From the NCBI RefSeq assembly GCF_014839805.1, contig NC_051129.1, positions 9,242,920 to 9,306,919 of the forward strand: 64,000 nucleotides of DNA, in the 5' to 3' direction. A model generated the notes under the pieces. That model was not told where the DNA came from, made no database searches, and worked only from the letters and a program-made list of their open reading frames with translations. Of this stretch, positions 35,651-48,390 are shown in pieces. The DNA is from Manduca sexta. Its lineage: Eukaryota > Arthropoda > Insecta > Lepidoptera > Sphingidae. How positions within the stretch are numbered: position 1 is the stretch's first letter; each line of letters begins with the position of its first letter. The position numbers were made by a program, and so were the translations under genes.

Positions 35651-36724
35651 TAAAAAAAAAAACAAAAATTTTATATTATTACCCCAGTATAACAATTCAT
35701 GTATGTGGTTACTACATTACTTATTCTGTGGCCAAATTGCAATCGCTTTGTGTTCCAGTTCAAATAACATTGTATCCGTAATTACTGAATGCTAAGACTG
35801 GTATAAAGTAGTTTAAGGTTGAGACTACTGACTCGGGGTGACCAGCGGTGTATAGCGACAGTGATTTCAAATCAAAGTTCTAAATATTGTTGCTATTGTT
35901 TTTGCAGTACGGTTACCATCAGACGAGCGGATTGGTTGTGTCATTCATTTATTCCTTTATATAAAAAAATGCTTTTGCTCGACCGCATGATATGAAAGTT
36001 TTCCGGGATAAAAGTCTCGCTGTATATTTATACGGGATAGAAAGTAGCCTAAATTTTTTTTATGTAATTACCCTGAAGTGCCCACCGGAGAGTTTAATGC
36101 ACAATACATTATTGGTAAAATAATGTACGTAGTCTGTTTTGTGTAGATTTAAGATATACACGAATTGTTTAAGGTGGGATTTTTTCCCATTGAGTCGATT
36201 TGTCCTACTTCTATAAATGGTAAGAGTAAGCTCGATGAAAGGTGTACACTAGTTGTCCCAGTACCAAATTCTTTCCGAAGGCGTGAACTTTTAATTATAA
36301 ATTTTCAGAATCATTTCAACATGGGATTATTAAAGTAATTCAGAAAATTCTGGGGAAATTACCCCTATAAACTAACCAAGCGTCTGTAATACTCAAATAT
36401 TGTTAGGTCATATTAAAAATACTTAGCAACACAAAAGAATCTCAATTCACCAGTATTTCACCCACGTTCGTGCCAGGTGTGAGGCTAAAGATAGCGCCCG
36501 TACTTGTTTACTGTGAAAAAATCTAGAGAATGTACGGCTTAATCCTCCTGGCCTTTTATCCAACCCTTTGAGCCGACCTACTTGAAAAGATTATAACTAC
36601 AAAATGTATTTTCAGAATAAATATTAAGCGACATACTTTAGGTTTTATAGGCTTTGGAGGAATATACATATGCCGTGTTTTATTGCTGGTCTAGATTTTT
36701 TGTCTGTTACCACGTATACGTATT

Positions 36725-36938
36725 ATGTGGGCGGTACGGCGCTGCACTGAGGTCCCGGGTTTGAATCCCCAGAGGGGAAAAATAATATTATGTGTCTGCT
36801 CAGTATTAGCCCGAAGTCAGGACTTTGTGGCTGTTATGGCGATAGGCCTCTATCACACTATGGGACGGAATACATATGGCGAAGAGTCATTACCCTTTGC
36901 ACCTATGCGTAACTCTTCGGAGATATAAGCGTGATAAT
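36725..36938 (+). mobile_element. tRNA-derived SINE (family S1), plus-strand copy
   Basis: It runs from atgtgggcggtacggcgctg (part of the tRNA-like head) through the B box GGTTTGAATCC and the body (ttatggcgataggcctctatc ... gggacggaatacatatggcg) to tataagcgtgataatg. The first bases of the head are missing. Confidence 0.7.
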
Positions 36939-36939
36939 G

Positions 36940-39900
36940 TGTTCAGACTTTTTCTTACCTCGACATAACACTGACCTAATTTTACAATAAAAATTAAAGT
37001 GTTCAAATATTTTCAACGATGAGAAACAAACTACTGTCTTATTTACAAATATTTTAAACAACAAGAAACATTGTCCTGTCTTACTTAATGTGCAGCGAAT
37101 GATCTCGAAACGCATTTTATAAAAATGGAACCCTTTGTTATTATTTTTTGTAGACTTTTCACTATTAATGTAAAGGTGTCATTACATATCCAATTGGATA
37201 TAATGTATTAAATACAACACTAGTGTTTAGTCTCCACAAATAAAACAAATTCTAATCGGAAATATTTATTAAATACTTCACTAGTATTTAATGACAAAAA
37301 ATAAAAATTGTGTTATCTGCTACCGTTATTGAAAAAAAAAATAACAATAATATGATTATCACTACAAAGCAAAATTTTGGTAATTTTTTTTTATTTTATT
37401 TATTTATTACAATATGTTACACTAATTCATAATTCTGGTTTTCTAGTGACTTGACTCAATTCGCATAGTGTAATCTTACTCATTATTACCTATTAATTTT
37501 TTTTAGGAATAAAGGCTTTATTATTATTATCTTTTTTACGAACCCGTTTTTTAGTAATTAAATCTTTTAGCATATATCTGATATACTTCCAAAGTTTCAT
37601 GATAATATACTATCAACATAATATTACTTCAGTATACCTTAGCTAAAGACTTACAAAGTCTAATATAAACCTAATTTTGTTGCAGATAGAGGATTAGAAG
37701 TTCCACCAACCGCGGCAAGGTATCTTAAAATAGGATCATTGTACACAACTCTGCAATTTTACCTGTCCATTTACAGTAATTTGGAATTCTTCTCAGTTTT
37801 ATTTCAGGCCTCAAAATCTACAGTTTTTTTTTAAAATGCTTTTTAATATTTTTGCTTATATACTAATAGCGTTAGTAAAACCAACCACAAACGGACTGGA
37901 CTACGTAATTGTTATCTATACTTCAAAAAAGTTCATTAAAAATATGTATGATTTTAAAAACGAGGAAGACATGAAAAATCAAGAAGATTTGTAAAATGAA
38001 AAATAAGTTTGTAGCAGTCAATATTAAATATATTATCGTTGTAATATGTATCTTAATTAGATTGATGTACAAAATGTACATGTTTTATAAGGACGTAAAG
38101 GCGTTGAGCCTGCTCCTGATTTCTCTCCGGTCATGTCGGATTGCCGTCTCATTGGACTATGTGAGTGAAGGAACGGAGAGTTCGTATATTGAGTACATCT
38201 GTGTATTGCGCACATACTTGTGCACTATGAGAGTGCACCTGTGTATTGCGCACATACTTGTTCTGCGTACTTGGCTAAGCTCCATTGTGATTGGCCGCCG
38301 TGGCCGTGTTTTGGTGAGGAAGGAATCAATCACATGTTTTATTTATAACTTTATTTCGTTAATTCGATTAGGTAAATTTTTTGGTTTATAATTCCGTGTC
38401 TATATTATGTGTTTTATTTATGAATACTATTAATAATATAATATAAATAAATGCTGAATAATTTCTGTTCTTAAATTTATATTTACAGTTAAAAAGAAAA
38501 ATAAAGCACTTTTGCAGTTTCGTCCTAGGATAGTTGCCAAAACCAAGTAGAATTAAGTAGAAATCAATTAAATTTAAATTTGCAACAGTCATTTACAGCT
38601 CTTTTCTTACATGAAAAGTACATAAGCTAGAAAGTGTCATAAAAATATGGCGAGAAATAAACACAATACCAACGATAAATTAATTTGAACCTTTCATAAT
38701 TCAGACCGCGTACATGAGTACAATAATCAGTGTATTTGCATAATAGACTGATGTCACTCTGACTTTGAAAGGTTAAAAATAAAATTTGATTACCGCATCG
38801 GTACGCTTCGAGTATTGCGATAACATTTTAATGTATTTTTGTGTTTTATGCTAATTCAAATTTGCCTTTATTCGAAAGCGGCCCGGGGAGATTGTGGTCA
38901 GCATACAAAATTTTAACTTTTTAAGTGTGAAAACAAGCTTACCCTTGTTTCGTTTTATGCTATCTGTTTAATCTGTGGGATGTTTAACCGTACGGAGGTG
39001 TGCGTTAAGATTTTTTGGCAAGTTAAATATATGCAGCTTAACTTTCCCCTTTACACGAACGTTTAAGCTCATGCGATCCGGGTAAATGGTTTTTCATGAA
39101 TATTTTGTCGACTTTATTTAATTAGGAAAAACGTAAAGTAAAATTAAATCGGATAAGCTTCATTGAGCACGAGCATACACTGATGCAAGCTTTTCCTGGC
39201 AAAAATTTTCAAAATAAATATTTTTAGAATTGTTTTGTACTTTCATAACTAAAGCTTTTTCAAAACAAAGTCCTTTTTAACAAACTGCACAGAGAAAGAT
39301 ACTTGTGTATTTTTATTTAATGTTAAATCAGCCGACGAAGCAGATTTAGACGCCGTTAGGAGCACAAAATCAATGTCCCTGTACACAGATAAACTCTTGA
39401 AACATTAATGAAATCGACCCATTCTGACGAGTTGTTATAATATCGCTAATTCCAAAACAATGTGCGATGATCAGAAATAAATATTTATATTAACACGTCT
39501 ATACAATACTGCATTTATATTTTATTTTTATTTGAGAAAATTTGTGTGTTTTGTTTCTTTAGATTATTATATAAAATATACCTACGTTAATATATTTATG
39601 AACACAAAAAACAAAATTATCTGTCTTGTTGCGTGGCTTAACAATTTTCTTATATCTTACGGTAAAATAAGTTACAAAGGCCACCTATAATCACATATCC
39701 ACTGTTAAATTAAAACGGATTTAAATTTCATAAATATTTTCATCATTTATTAAGCTGATTAATAAGTGAGTATAAGCGGACGCTACAACAGTGATTGGAA
39801 TAGTAAGTAGAATAATTATACACCTTCAAAGGGCAGTAGAAATTATTAAAATTGCGTTGTTGATTGTTTTTGTTTTATTACATCACAGTAAAAATATTTT

Positions 39901-40267
39901 TATGGTACGTGTAGTCCATATAGAATACCTATCGATGGACGAGAAATAATTATCCTTCCCCAGTCGAAAGAATTATGCTGGCCTGATTGATAATGTATAG
40001 GCTGAACCCGAAATGCGACACATAAATATGTGGAAAACTATGATGGGTGTTTCCCGTGTATAGTCACTATCTTCATACGATATATTCGCACTAAACCATT
40101 CATTACTCATGAATAGTTTTTGGAATATTGTTAGCAGGGATTAAGACGACTATGTCGTTTCATTAAGCGCAAGGTCTTAATGACCTTGTATAACCTAAAT
40201 ATTCTATAAATTGATTATTTCTAAATATTCCTTATTCAACGTTAAGAGAAAATAAACTAGTACTCAC
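36940..40267. other. Intron upstream of the signal-peptide exon, little recognised
   Basis: AT-rich. Apart from the tandem duplication at 38199..38261 and a degenerate R2 copy at about 39900..40060, nothing is identified. The signal-peptide isoform's regulatory DNA could lie between this intron and 34902. Confidence 0.45.
38199..38261 (+). repeat. Short tandem duplication, 40-bp period
   Basis: ctgtgtattgcgcacatact (then tgt) occurs at 38199..38221 and again at 38239..38261. The spacer contains the inverted motif gtgcactatgagagtgcac. No gene context. Confidence 0.75.
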
Positions 40268-40456
40268 GGCTCGATGAGTGACAAACGAAGTCCGTCCTTG
40301 CAACCTGGCGCTGACCTTCGCCGGCGTGTCCTCATCTTCTCTCTTAGGGTCGAACCATCCGAAGGCAGCTCCCACCACCAGCACAGCGCCCAAGATCATC
40401 AGAGCCAGGAATCCGCCGATCGCAGCTTTAGTCGTTTGAGATATCACCATCGCCAT
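40268..40456 (-). CDS. Mp: Mp alternative first exon: short cytosolic tail and membrane anchor
   Basis: Sixty-three codons from ATG to donor GAGCC|gtgagt, ending in phase 0. The first ATG is in good context (atcaaaATGGCG), with an in-frame TGA five codons before it, so the start is well defined. Residues 1-10 (MAMVISQTTK) are a short tail. Residues 11-34 are a hydrophobic helix (AAIGGFLALMILGAVLVV and onward, ending AFGWF). An acidic, charged stalk follows (DPKREDEDTP). A positive charge before and net negative charge after the helix favours a type II orientation, with the collagen part outside. It could instead be a cleaved signal. It joins in phase to 20655..20703 as THRA|VNPDEN. Linkage to the collagen exons is inferred from strand, phase and the type II layout. 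Confidence 0.72.
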
Positions 40457-40494
40457 TTTGATAGTAACCAATCACCTCATTGTTAAATCATTTT

Positions 40495-40505
40495 ACGCAC
40501 TGAGT
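40495..40505 (-). promoter_or_regulatory. Candidate initiator (Inr) upstream of the membrane-anchor exon
   Basis: Minus-strand aactcagtgcg contains TCAGT, matching the arthropod initiator core, about 45 bp upstream of the ATG at 40456. No TATA box lies about 30 bp before it; that stretch is A-rich. It is a short motif and only suggestive. Confidence 0.25.
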
Positions 40506-40737
40506 TCGATTTAACATCATTTTGTTTTGTTTTGTAATTCTAACATTGTTCTAATATTGGATTTTGTATCGTATCTGGTAAAGGATAAAGTTCATATTAG
40601 CAAACATCGGAAGTTAAGAGGCACAAAACAAACAGCCACTGTGGGTTAAAGTAAAAGGTTTAGGTTAATGAGGAGTGTTGTTTATTTAATTTAACTGAAA
40701 CAAACCGGTGTTTTGAATTATAAATGGGTACACAGAT

Positions 40738-41051
40738 AATAATATCAGCCCTGTATTATATACTGCTCCACTGCTAGGCACGGGCCTCCTCTACTGCTGA
40801 GAGAGATTAGGCCTTAGTTCACCAAGATGGCCTAGTGCGGATTGGTAGACTTTACACACCCTCAACATTCCTACAGAGAACTTCGGTATGTAAGTTTCCT
40901 CACGATGTTTTCCTTCACCGTTAAAGCAAGTGATAATTCACAGTTAATACACACATAATTTTAGAAAAGAGGTGCGTGCCCTTGGGCTTTGAACCTGCAG
41001 ACCTTCGTCTCAGTAGTCTGTTTCACTCCCAACTAGGCAATCACTGCTTAC
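40738..41051 (-). mobile_element. tRNA-derived SINE (family S2), near full length, with target-site duplication
   Basis: On the minus strand the head (gattgcctagttgggag, B box GGTTCAAAGCC) is tRNA-like. The body includes acggtgaaggaaaacatcg and ends in tattattat. It is flanked by imperfect direct repeats gggtacacagata and gggtatacaaata. It lies just upstream of the membrane-anchor exon. Relatives are at 51150..51474, 58280..58526 and 60287..60560. Confidence 0.75.
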
Positions 41052-41665
41052 GGGTATACAAATAATACATATTTCTAAAAATAAATAAACTGGCTTAAAT
41101 AGAAAAAATTCCACATTCCCCATTTAAAAAAATAAAAACACTTATAAATCAATTAGTCTCTTGCACATTATACAATTTCATTAATATGCAAGTAATAAAT
41201 TACTCTGTAAGTAGATACGGAGGTCACCTGATTTCTATTCTTGTGTGCAATTGTAGATCGTATGTAAATAGTTTTAAAGTCCATTATTACAATTGGGTTA
41301 GTTGGCGTGTGATTCCTACATACGCCAGTGTCCTAGCACATAAAAATGACTTATTAAGCTTTTGTAATTTTTTCATTAAACAAAAGTGCATTTTGCTGAC
41401 GCGGCCTGTAAATTATTTTATATAGCTCACACCTTGCAAACTGTTTAATTTAAGGTCAGTTTTAGAATTAAACTTAGAACTCGATAATTATATTGGGATG
41501 ATACTGTGACATAGTATAAAAAATCTGAATGCATAAGTTATATTTTCGTTGAAAATAACAGTCTTAATATTATACTGAAAAAGTGTCGAAAAAGAGCGGA
41601 AACTATGTGAGTAGTTGTACGTGAGCAGAGGAGTAGATCATCCGAAAAGTCAAAGTTAGAGTATC

Positions 41666-42246
41666 AACTTTTTTTTTTTTTTTGGTTTCGCGGAGAAAGT
41701 CCCTTGTTACTACCGCCCAGCCTTCGTGGGGGGTGACTGAGCGGTTATGCTGGGGTAGCCGTGCCTTACGGCCCGGCGTTCAGCCGCCCGGATTTGATGG
41801 TGACCTTCAGGCGACCGCCGGGCCGAGTCCCTAACCCTATATACAACTTAACCTATGCACGGCCTACCAGCTAAAACTCCGCGGTGGCCCTCTTCGGCGC
41901 ATTAGGGACGGCTGCGGGCTTCCTCTGACGTTGAAGTGTCTAGTCTGCGACCGCAGCCGCCCCTGCGCGGTGCCGCCTTGCGGCCCGTCTCCTATGGGTG
42001 GGGGGCTCAGAAGCCCCCGCGCACCGAAGGACGCCCTCGGCGTCTACGGCAGCATGAGGCCATCTACACACTGCCGTCCATCCCGGGGGTCACCACAATG
42101 TGCTAAGCGTGCACAACCTTTACCAGCGGCCGACATCCCCCTGCTGCCCGCCGGCGACCCCCCGATGGCCCCTATTAGTCGCCTTTTACGACAGGCAGGG
42201 GATACCGTGGTGGAATTCTCCAAACGCCCCCAGTCCACAGGGCGGG
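41666..42246 (-). mobile_element. 581-bp GC-rich retroelement with poly(A) and target-site duplication
   Basis: It is flanked by the direct repeat tagagtatc at 41657..41665 and 42247..42255. On the minus strand it starts with GC-rich sequence including ggtatcccctgcctgtcgta and aaggcgactaa, a motif I associate with the 5' region of R1/TRAS-like insect LINEs. It ends with a run of 16 or so A. A LINE-like 5' end joined almost directly to a poly(A) end with no reverse-transcriptase frame suggests an internally deleted, non-autonomous derivative. Open frames across it are composition artefacts. Confidence 0.75.
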
Positions 42247-42702
42247 TAGAGTATCTACCTACATTTTACAATTATACAAAATTAAAATTTTTCGCTGTTG
42301 ACCGTCCAATCTACGCTGAATGAGCTCACAGTATCTTGAATTCAATATAAACGGCAATGGAATCCGAAAAATAGTTTATTTCAACGATTTTTTAGTATTA
42401 CGAGTACCTATGTGTGTGCAAATCCAATATCAATACTCGAACATATTCCAAAACTTACTGTAGGCCGTTTGATCACTAATAAACAGTGATTGATCATCTA
42501 TGATACAATACGGTAACTGATTGCTGTATGCAAATCGTATCTGTACTATTATATTCAATGTATGCGGCACGCGCAATACAGACACCTGTGCGATAGGGTT
42601 CACACTTTAATTAACTGGTTTAGGCTTCGGATCTATTCAAATGGACTCGGGTATACAAGAGAATTATCACCTTACTACTAGATGATTGAAGGTTTATTTT
42701 TA

Positions 42703-42800
42703 ACTAGTTTTGCTCGTGACTCCGCCCGCGTCGAAATGTTTTTCCGGATAAAAGTCACTCAGCAGTAATGTAGCTACCTATCTATCAAAATAATTCAGCC
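42703..42800 (-). repeat. Helitron-like 3' end fragment
   Basis: The reverse complement ends gcgggcggagtcacgagcaa aactagt, the hairpin-plus-CTAGT end also seen at 18421 and 47199. A short gataaaagt-type body precedes it. Confidence 0.4.
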
Positions 42801-43589
42801 AGCCATTTTGTTAAAATGATTCTTAGTTTTGTTAGATTGATAGTAATTTTAAATATGTCCAATTATTACGTGGTAATAATATATTGGTATCATAATTGTT
42901 ATTCAGGTTTACTTTCTTATATCTGCGGTCACATCATCGGTTTTAATGATAACGTAATAGGGTTGTGATTGCTGTAAAACTATGAAGATCTAGGTTCAAA
43001 ATCGCTAAAGCAAAATTTATGTAAGTTATAAAAATCAAATTAAGCTGTCCCGGATTATATTTTGTTTCCACTATTGGCTCGCCCTCCAAAACGACAAAAA
43101 AAAAATGGATAAATGGTTGCATTTTTACGCATGCGCATTTCTCTCCAATAGAAAGCATAAACTTATGTTTATGTTTATCTGTAGTCTTAAAAGCACATAC
43201 AAACATAACTGTCAGCGCTACTACATTCAATTTATGTATCCCACTTCACACTAAACATTAACAGCTATCCTAAAACCGCAACAACATTCCGAATACAACA
43301 AAATTATGTTAAACACATAACGTAACATGCCGCAACACGGAAACATGCATGAATAGTCCGATACTGGAATAGGCCAATTCCGGAATATTCAATTCTCGTG
43401 ACAACCCTATTGCGGAGGGAAGGACAGTCCGACGTGGACGTATTGTGTACGAGCAAGTAACTCGATAACCTAGATACTAGAGTAAATGGACGATAAAGGT
43501 AACAAAGACGCTCTAGACACCAATATAAACAATGCTATCAGGGTTGAAAGACGCCAAGGTGTTTTAGAATTTTCTTCAAAGACAGTCAC

Positions 43590-43765
43590 GCCTTTTCCCC
43601 GAAGTAGGTAGGTAGAGGCGTAACAGGTGCACAGGCTTTCGGACGACCAATACCTTAGTCCCCGCCGAGACCACGAAGGCTGCAGTCATTGAAATGTCGG
43701 GAGAAAGTTATATAAAAAGCGATAAAATCCTGAAAAACAGTTAGTTATATTTCAATGTAACCTTT
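43590..43765. repeat. Fragments of SINE S1 and repeat R5
   Basis: gccttttccccgaagtaggt (S1 tail) is followed by ccgagaccacgaaggctgca ... aatgtcgggagaaag (R5 core). It is degenerate. Confidence 0.45.
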
Positions 43766-44904
43766 CTATTTGATCGTCTTAGAATAGTATTTGCTCACAA
43801 ATCTAGAAACAAGTCTTTAGAATACGAGCTCTTAACATAGTTTAATACGATTTGTATATTGCGGTGGTGAAGCGAAGTCAAGAATCACCTCCACCTATTT
43901 TTCCAAGGTCACCAGCATTTCACCTTTTGTTAGACGATTCAGTTTATTTATTTTAAAGCATCATAAATAATAAAGAGCAAAATAAATATTTAGACAAACG
44001 AAATTACTAGCGAAACATATGGGCCTCCGAGGGGTTCATAAATTATATCTATTCATATTTAAATACGCAAACGTTTAAAACAAAGATCATATTGTTTACA
44101 TTTAAAATGCTTTTTAATTTATTTACTTTAAGTTCAACCTTTGTGAGATTATTATTTCTAACGAGATTCAATTAATTTTAATGATATATGATTTACGAAA
44201 TTTAAGTTTAATAGCTCTTTTTTGAATACTTTATGTTAGTTTAAAGATAACATTGCTTCGCTGTGGGAATTGATTACATTTTTAACCGACTTCAAAAAAA
44301 GGAGTAGGTTATTAATTCGACGTGAATGTGTTTTATGGTTTGTTTGTTACCTCAGATCTCGCTCACTTATGAACCGATCTGAAAAATATATTTCTTCATT
44401 CGAAAGAATATACCTCCAGATTGGTCCCATAAATGTGTTTATCTAGCTTAACCAGCAATTTTAATTAGGCACCGACTCCAAAATTGGTATCCAGTGTATA
44501 CTTGTTATGTGAAATTATTTTTTGGTTTTAAGTGGGTTTTGAAGGCGGTTTAATTTTTTGTTAAAATTATTTTCATTCATTTACTTATAAGATAAGCAAG
44601 ACGCTTATATAGGTAAGCGTCATTACTTATAAACAGTGCAATATCATCCGTTATTTTAAATTGAAACTGCAATCACTAAGCTGATCTCGTCATCCTAAAA
44701 CAGAATGTTTAGTCTCAAATTCTAGTAATATACTAGTTAAATTTATAATATTTTCTATGTTGTGGTCATATTCTTCCTAACAATAACATTTAATGTAACC
44801 CCTAACATTAAATGTACCTACCTAACCCCTAAATAATCAGATTTGTGGTTTCTTTTTGTTTGCTGTTTACCCAAAAGCGATTAACAAAACATAATAGCAT
44901 ACAC

Positions 44905-45130
44905 ATTCACACATATGCCTTTTATCTCCAAAGAGGTAGGCAGACACGCAACTGGTTCACCTACTTTCTGCCGTATGTATTCCGTCCCATGATATGATAG
45001 TGGGCGAGCTTATCGCCATATCGGGGACAAATTCCAGACTCCGAAAAACCCAATATCCCTTTACCCGACCTGGGGATCGAACCCGCGACCTCGGCACTGC
45101 AGTCGTACCGCAATATAACTACGTAATAAC
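44905..45130 (-). mobile_element. tRNA-derived SINE (family S1)
   Basis: Its order matches 415..667: the tail gccttttatctccaaagagg, the body gtattccgtcccatgat ... cgccatatcggg, then the B-box region (ggggatcgaacc on the plus strand). A deletion has removed part of the middle. Confidence 0.7.
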
Positions 45131-46755
45131 ATATTTTCCAAATAAAGCCATAACGTACGCAGCTATTTATCCTCAATTTTGGTAGTCCACTCTCTCTATG
45201 AAATAGTTCCTACCTCTGCAATAATGTTACAACTATCCCTTTGTATTAGTCAGCATTATAGCACTTGATACATTCATATTGACATGGCAGCGACGAAATT
45301 CTGGATGCCAACGAGTCCCCAGACTTATTATGTAATACGCAACTGGTAATAATTGCTTTAGGAAGCTGTCGCACTGTAAGCGAACAGAATGTTACCGAAT
45401 TGTTTCGAGATATGTATTTTTATTGGATTTATGTTAATAATATTTTTTTTCTTTTTTTATCCTATACAGTCATCGGTTACAAAAAAAATATGATACTAAC
45501 AATATGTTTTTGAATTTTATATTTCATATCCACGGTATTTTTTTGTTATACATATATTACCGACAAAATTTAATAATTATTAATTATTGTAAGGTTAAAA
45601 AAACTGTGCATATTTTGTTGGTACAAAAACACTGTTGTAAACTAATGTAAGAAAAACATTTTTAAGTTTTATTATAATAATTTCAAACTTTATTACCGTT
45701 AATACGTAGGTCTAGATTAATAAAATTACCACAAAGGAGGTCAAATAAAAAAAAACGTACCACATAATAAATTGTGGCATACTTATAGTAGGTAATAATC
45801 AAGGGTTCAGAACATTTTATTGAATTTAACAATACAAAATATAATACATTATGCAAATAAAATTAAAAACGGAATCATAGGCACAGCTAAAGAGTAATGA
45901 CTAAAATTGTGCGAGAAATTTTAACATTCTAGCAATAATATCTTATTATATTTGCTATAATAATATTATTTGATTCTGTATAATTTTGGTCAATTTAAAT
46001 GAAACTTACAACTGTCATAAATAGATCTGTTTGGAGCTAGTACAAAGTTCACATTATAAAAGGAATTGATGCCATAATACTAACTAATTTAAAATTTCTT
46101 ACAAGGTTTGTGATTACTTTACATTTCAATACAAAAATATATATCTACAAATTTTGGACTATTTATACCATTTTTAACAAAAATAAGAGTATGTGAAGTC
46201 TGCTTAATCGAAATAGTTCAGCATTATGAAGTAAAGTATAATTCCTCCCAGTAAGTAGTAGAAGAAGCCCGTGCCCATCAGTTGGATAATATAATAATAA
46301 CACAGGGCTGATAATAATATCCCTATATTATTTCACCTCTCCCAATGGGACATCACCCTAAGCTGGCAGTGCTAATAATTGCGTAACAGTTTGTCAAAGC
46401 GTGCGTCCGTTCGCGCACTACGCTGTAATTACGTTGCTGGCAACATCGCCCCCTGCATTTCAATTACAGCGGCTTTAGTCGAACGTTGCTGGATATGCGT
46501 TGTGGTGATCATTGAGATGGTAAAGTCGAGTGACATCCTTGTCGGTTTCTTTTTTGTCTTCAAATATTTCTTCAGATTACATCGTTTCGATGTTGGTATT
46601 ATTTTTTTCGGGCTGAATTTATGCTGTAGGAATTTATAACGTGCTTCTTTTACTTATTCTGGATAGCCTTGCCCTTAGATCTACAATTTTTAGAATAAAT
46701 ATTTCAGTGGCTAAGAGTCCATATAACCCGATTCCAGCCAATTTCCCTGTACATA
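45131..46755. other. Upstream region, nothing coding recognised
   Basis: AT-rich, with a possible S2 tail fragment near 46258..46350 and no open frame with recognisable motifs. Confidence 0.45.
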
Positions 46756-47199
46756 TCTATATACTATTATATAAAGCTGAAGAGTTTGTTTTTTTGTTTG
46801 TTTGTTTGTTTGAACGCGCTAATCTCAGGAACTACCAGTCCAAACTGAAAAATTCTTTTTGCGTTAAATAGCCCTTTGTCCGTGGAGTGGTATAGGCTAT
46901 ATATCATCACGCTATACCCAATAAGAGCGGAGCAGTAATGGCTAATCTCAGGAACTACCGGTCCAAACTGAAAAATTATTTTTGCGTTGGATAGCCTTTT
47001 GTTCGTGGATTGCTATAGGCTATATATCATCACGCTATACCCAATAGGAGCGGAGCAGTAATGGCTAATCTCAGGAACAACTACCGGTCCAAACTGAAAA
47101 ATTCTTTTTGCGTTGGAGAGCCCTTTGTTCGTGGAGTGATATAGTGGAAAATTTTAGCCTGAAAAACTTTATAACGCGGGAGCTGCGAGCAAAAGCTAG
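46756..47199 (+). mobile_element. Helitron-like element (family H1), shorter copy
   Basis: It starts TCTATATACTATTATATAAA after a host A and ends gagctgcgagcaaaagCTAG before a host T. It has the same (GTTT)n run and the same 123-bp unit as 17407..18421, with units starting at 46818, 46941 and 47064 and the third truncated. It lacks the unique segment found between the repeats and the 3' end of the larger copy. Confidence 0.65.
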
Positions 47200-47214
47200 T
47201 GTAAAATAAAATTA

Positions 47215-47310
47215 TCATTAGAACGGTTTCCAGACCGCATTTATGTATTAGTAGCTGCATGTGTCGGGTTCTCTTTCGAAAAATTTCATCCTTCGCCACT
47301 AATATATTTT
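47215..47310. repeat. Dispersed repeat R4
   Basis: gaacggtttccagaccgcat, atgtgtcgggttctctttcg and atccttcgccact are the inverted counterpart of 31530..31600. Non-coding. Confidence 0.5.
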
Positions 47311-48390
47311 CGCATTTAAAGAATCCTAACCGGTGTCCGATCGAATGGTGTTCTTAGGCTTTCAACCTCTATAGGAACGCTTATAGGATCACTATGTTGT
47401 CTGTTTGTCCGACCATTTTTCTGTCTATCAAGACCCTTTTACTCATAGACGTGTAAAGATATGAAGTTGAAAATATCAAATACTCGAGCCTACGATCTTT
47501 TCAGCTTTGAAAAAAATGAAACGTAACTTAACGTGATCTATAAATATGACTGCTTATGTCACGTATTTTGCGATGTCACAAAGGAATCAAAACCAGGGCC
47601 CTTATTCTGTATGATAGTGTAAACGGGTAACGCGGCCGTGTCATGTTATCTTCGAGAAATGTGCGTGGAATGGTATTCTGTAAGCCAAATTTCTATAGTC
47701 CTAAACATGATGTGTTGTGTTACGTGCTTGTTACACACTGTCAAAATAACGTGCGGGATAGAGAATAAGGCCCTTGTAGGTTTGTTTCCGTTGACCTAAT
47801 TTGTTCTTAGCAACGTACTGGCCTACTGACAATGACAAAAAATGATTAATAAGTACATTATTGCATATTATATTTGTTATAAATTGATGTAGTCGTCGGA
47901 AATGGTTAAGTAATACGTGTGATTAATGCATCCATTCCATTATGACATGTCATGGAAATTTGTAATAGGTTTTATGTGTAATACAATTCTTAAATCTTCT
48001 GTTTAGAAATATATTCGTAGTTTCTTTAAAATAAAATCTCAAATAATTATTAGTATGTTTAAGACGGGCGATGCATTGGTAATTCCTTCCTACGTAAGTG
48101 AGATACATTAATTATTTAAGAATAAATTACCAATGGTATTTAAACGACTTCGAAAGTTCATTATAGTAAAGATTTAAATTTATTTTATTTCTTTTAATTT
48201 TTTTTTTATATAAATGTTGTTTTACACCATTTATATAAAAATAGATAGTAGTTATTGAGTAGACTCATCCATAATTTTGTAATTTAATTAACCATGTTTA
48301 GTCTATAAACTGTTGGTGTGTTATTAAATAAATTATTTTTGCGACTGACCGCTTACGTATATAATTATAATTAACTTAGTTAGTTCAGTA

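Noticed and set aside
41931..42323. Plus-strand GC-rich open frame of 130 codons
   Set aside because: It lies inside the minus-strand retroelement bracketed by a target-site duplication and reflects its GC content.
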